Source: Synergistaceae bacterium
GTDB lineage: Bacteria > Synergistota > Synergistia > Synergistales > Synergistaceae
Length of the DNA stretch: 5,272 bases
Direction of reading: 5' to 3'
NCBI GenBank assembly: GCA_012513245.1
Contig: JAAZCN010000178.1
Location: 1-5,272, forward strand
Shown here: piece by piece, positions 5,080 through 5,272 of the stretch
Layout: each line of letters starts with the position of its first letter
How positions within the stretch are numbered: the first letter of the stretch is position 1
Made by a program: the position numbers and the translations under genes
Notes under the pieces: generated by a model
Database searches by the model: none
The model's input: the letters and a program-made list of their open reading frames with translations, nothing else
Told to the model about the DNA's origin: nothing

Positions 5080-5128
5080 GAGCACTAAGGATAATTTAAA
5101 AAGTTCTCCTAATCGGAAAACGGTGCTC
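5080..5128 (+). repeat. Covarying hairpin element, copy 3
   Basis: The outer stem GAGCAC (5080-5085) pairs with GTGCTC (5123-5128), and the inner stem GTTCTCC (5103-5109) with GGAAAAC (5115-5121) with one mismatch. TAAGGATAATTT follows the outer 5' arm. Its core matches copy 1 at about 41 of 46 positions, while the outermost pairs have changed in a compensated way. Confidence 0.7.
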
Positions 5129-5160
5129 CCCCGATAGAGGAATTCGAGGGAGACGATGAG
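5128..5160 (+). repeat. 33-bp shared module, plus-strand copy
   Basis: CCCCCGATAGAGG, AATTCGA and GGGAGACGATGAG match the minus-strand module at 2924-2957 at about 29 of 33 positions. It directly abuts hairpin copy 3. Confidence 0.65.
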
Positions 5161-5183
5161 ATGCCCGGCCCTGAAGTACTAAC

Positions 5184-5246
5184 AACTGATTTGTCACTGA
5201 TTCCCAACAGGTTTCCAATTGACTCGCGCAGAAGGGTGTACTCTGC
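5184..5246 (+). repeat. 11-bp repeat array C with capping hairpin
   Basis: Four units start at 5184, 5195, 5206 and 5217: AACTGATTTGT, CACTGATTCCC, AACAGGTTTCC and AATTGACTCGC. The hairpin GCAGA (5228-5232) with TCTGC (5242-5246) follows at once. GTACTCTGC near its 3' side is shared with array B. The array starts 56 bp after hairpin copy 3, and the repeat region runs on towards the window edge. Confidence 0.6.
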
Positions 5247-5272
5247 AGAAATATCTGGTGCCGGGAGGGGGG

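Overview
The window looks like a gene-poor, decaying accessory stretch of a Synergistota (Synergistetes) chromosome. The main taxonomic clue is the end of the secreted-protein relic at 700-1290: a Gly-rich linker, CNAG, a hydrophobic stretch and a short polar tail. This is the layout of the Synergist-CTERM sorting signal. Base composition is moderate and AT-leaning. No rRNA or tRNA was seen.

Layout, left to right. (1) 2-447: the 3' end of an IS256-family (Mutator) transposase with an internal TAA, then a probable IS right end, then IS21-like terminal repeats (481-532). (2) 700-1290: a Synergist-CTERM secreted protein broken by an in-frame TAG just after its signal peptide, followed by a strong hairpin. 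(3) 1368-1641: a REP-like palindrome, one copy of a 24-bp repeat, and a transposase-like C-terminal relic. (4) 1816-2646: an intact exported protein with a C-terminal PDZ domain, followed by a strong terminator. (5) 2793-3526: about 730 bp without genes, built of structured repeats. (6) 3527-4054, minus strand: a RelB-type antitoxin (intact, with promoter and palindromic operator) and a RelE-type toxin broken by a frameshift. (7) 4228-4566: a second copy of the 24-bp repeat and an orphan C-terminal piece of larC with an in-frame TAG. (8) 4567-5272: further noncoding or relic sequence ending in a second cluster of the same structured repeats.

Only two genes look intact: the PDZ protein and the antitoxin. 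Everything else protein-like is truncated or disrupted, so the region reads as a landing site for mobile DNA.

The most interesting content is noncoding. A hairpin family occurs three times (2817-2865 minus, 3113-3176 plus, 5080-5128 plus), and paired bases change together between copies in both the inner and the outer stem. Two of these copies are followed on the same strand by arrays of degenerate 11-bp repeats (core AACTGATTCCC), and each array ends in a short hairpin of different sequence. The shared order suggests a composite dispersed element, possibly a structured RNA or a non-autonomous mobile element, that I cannot assign to a known family.
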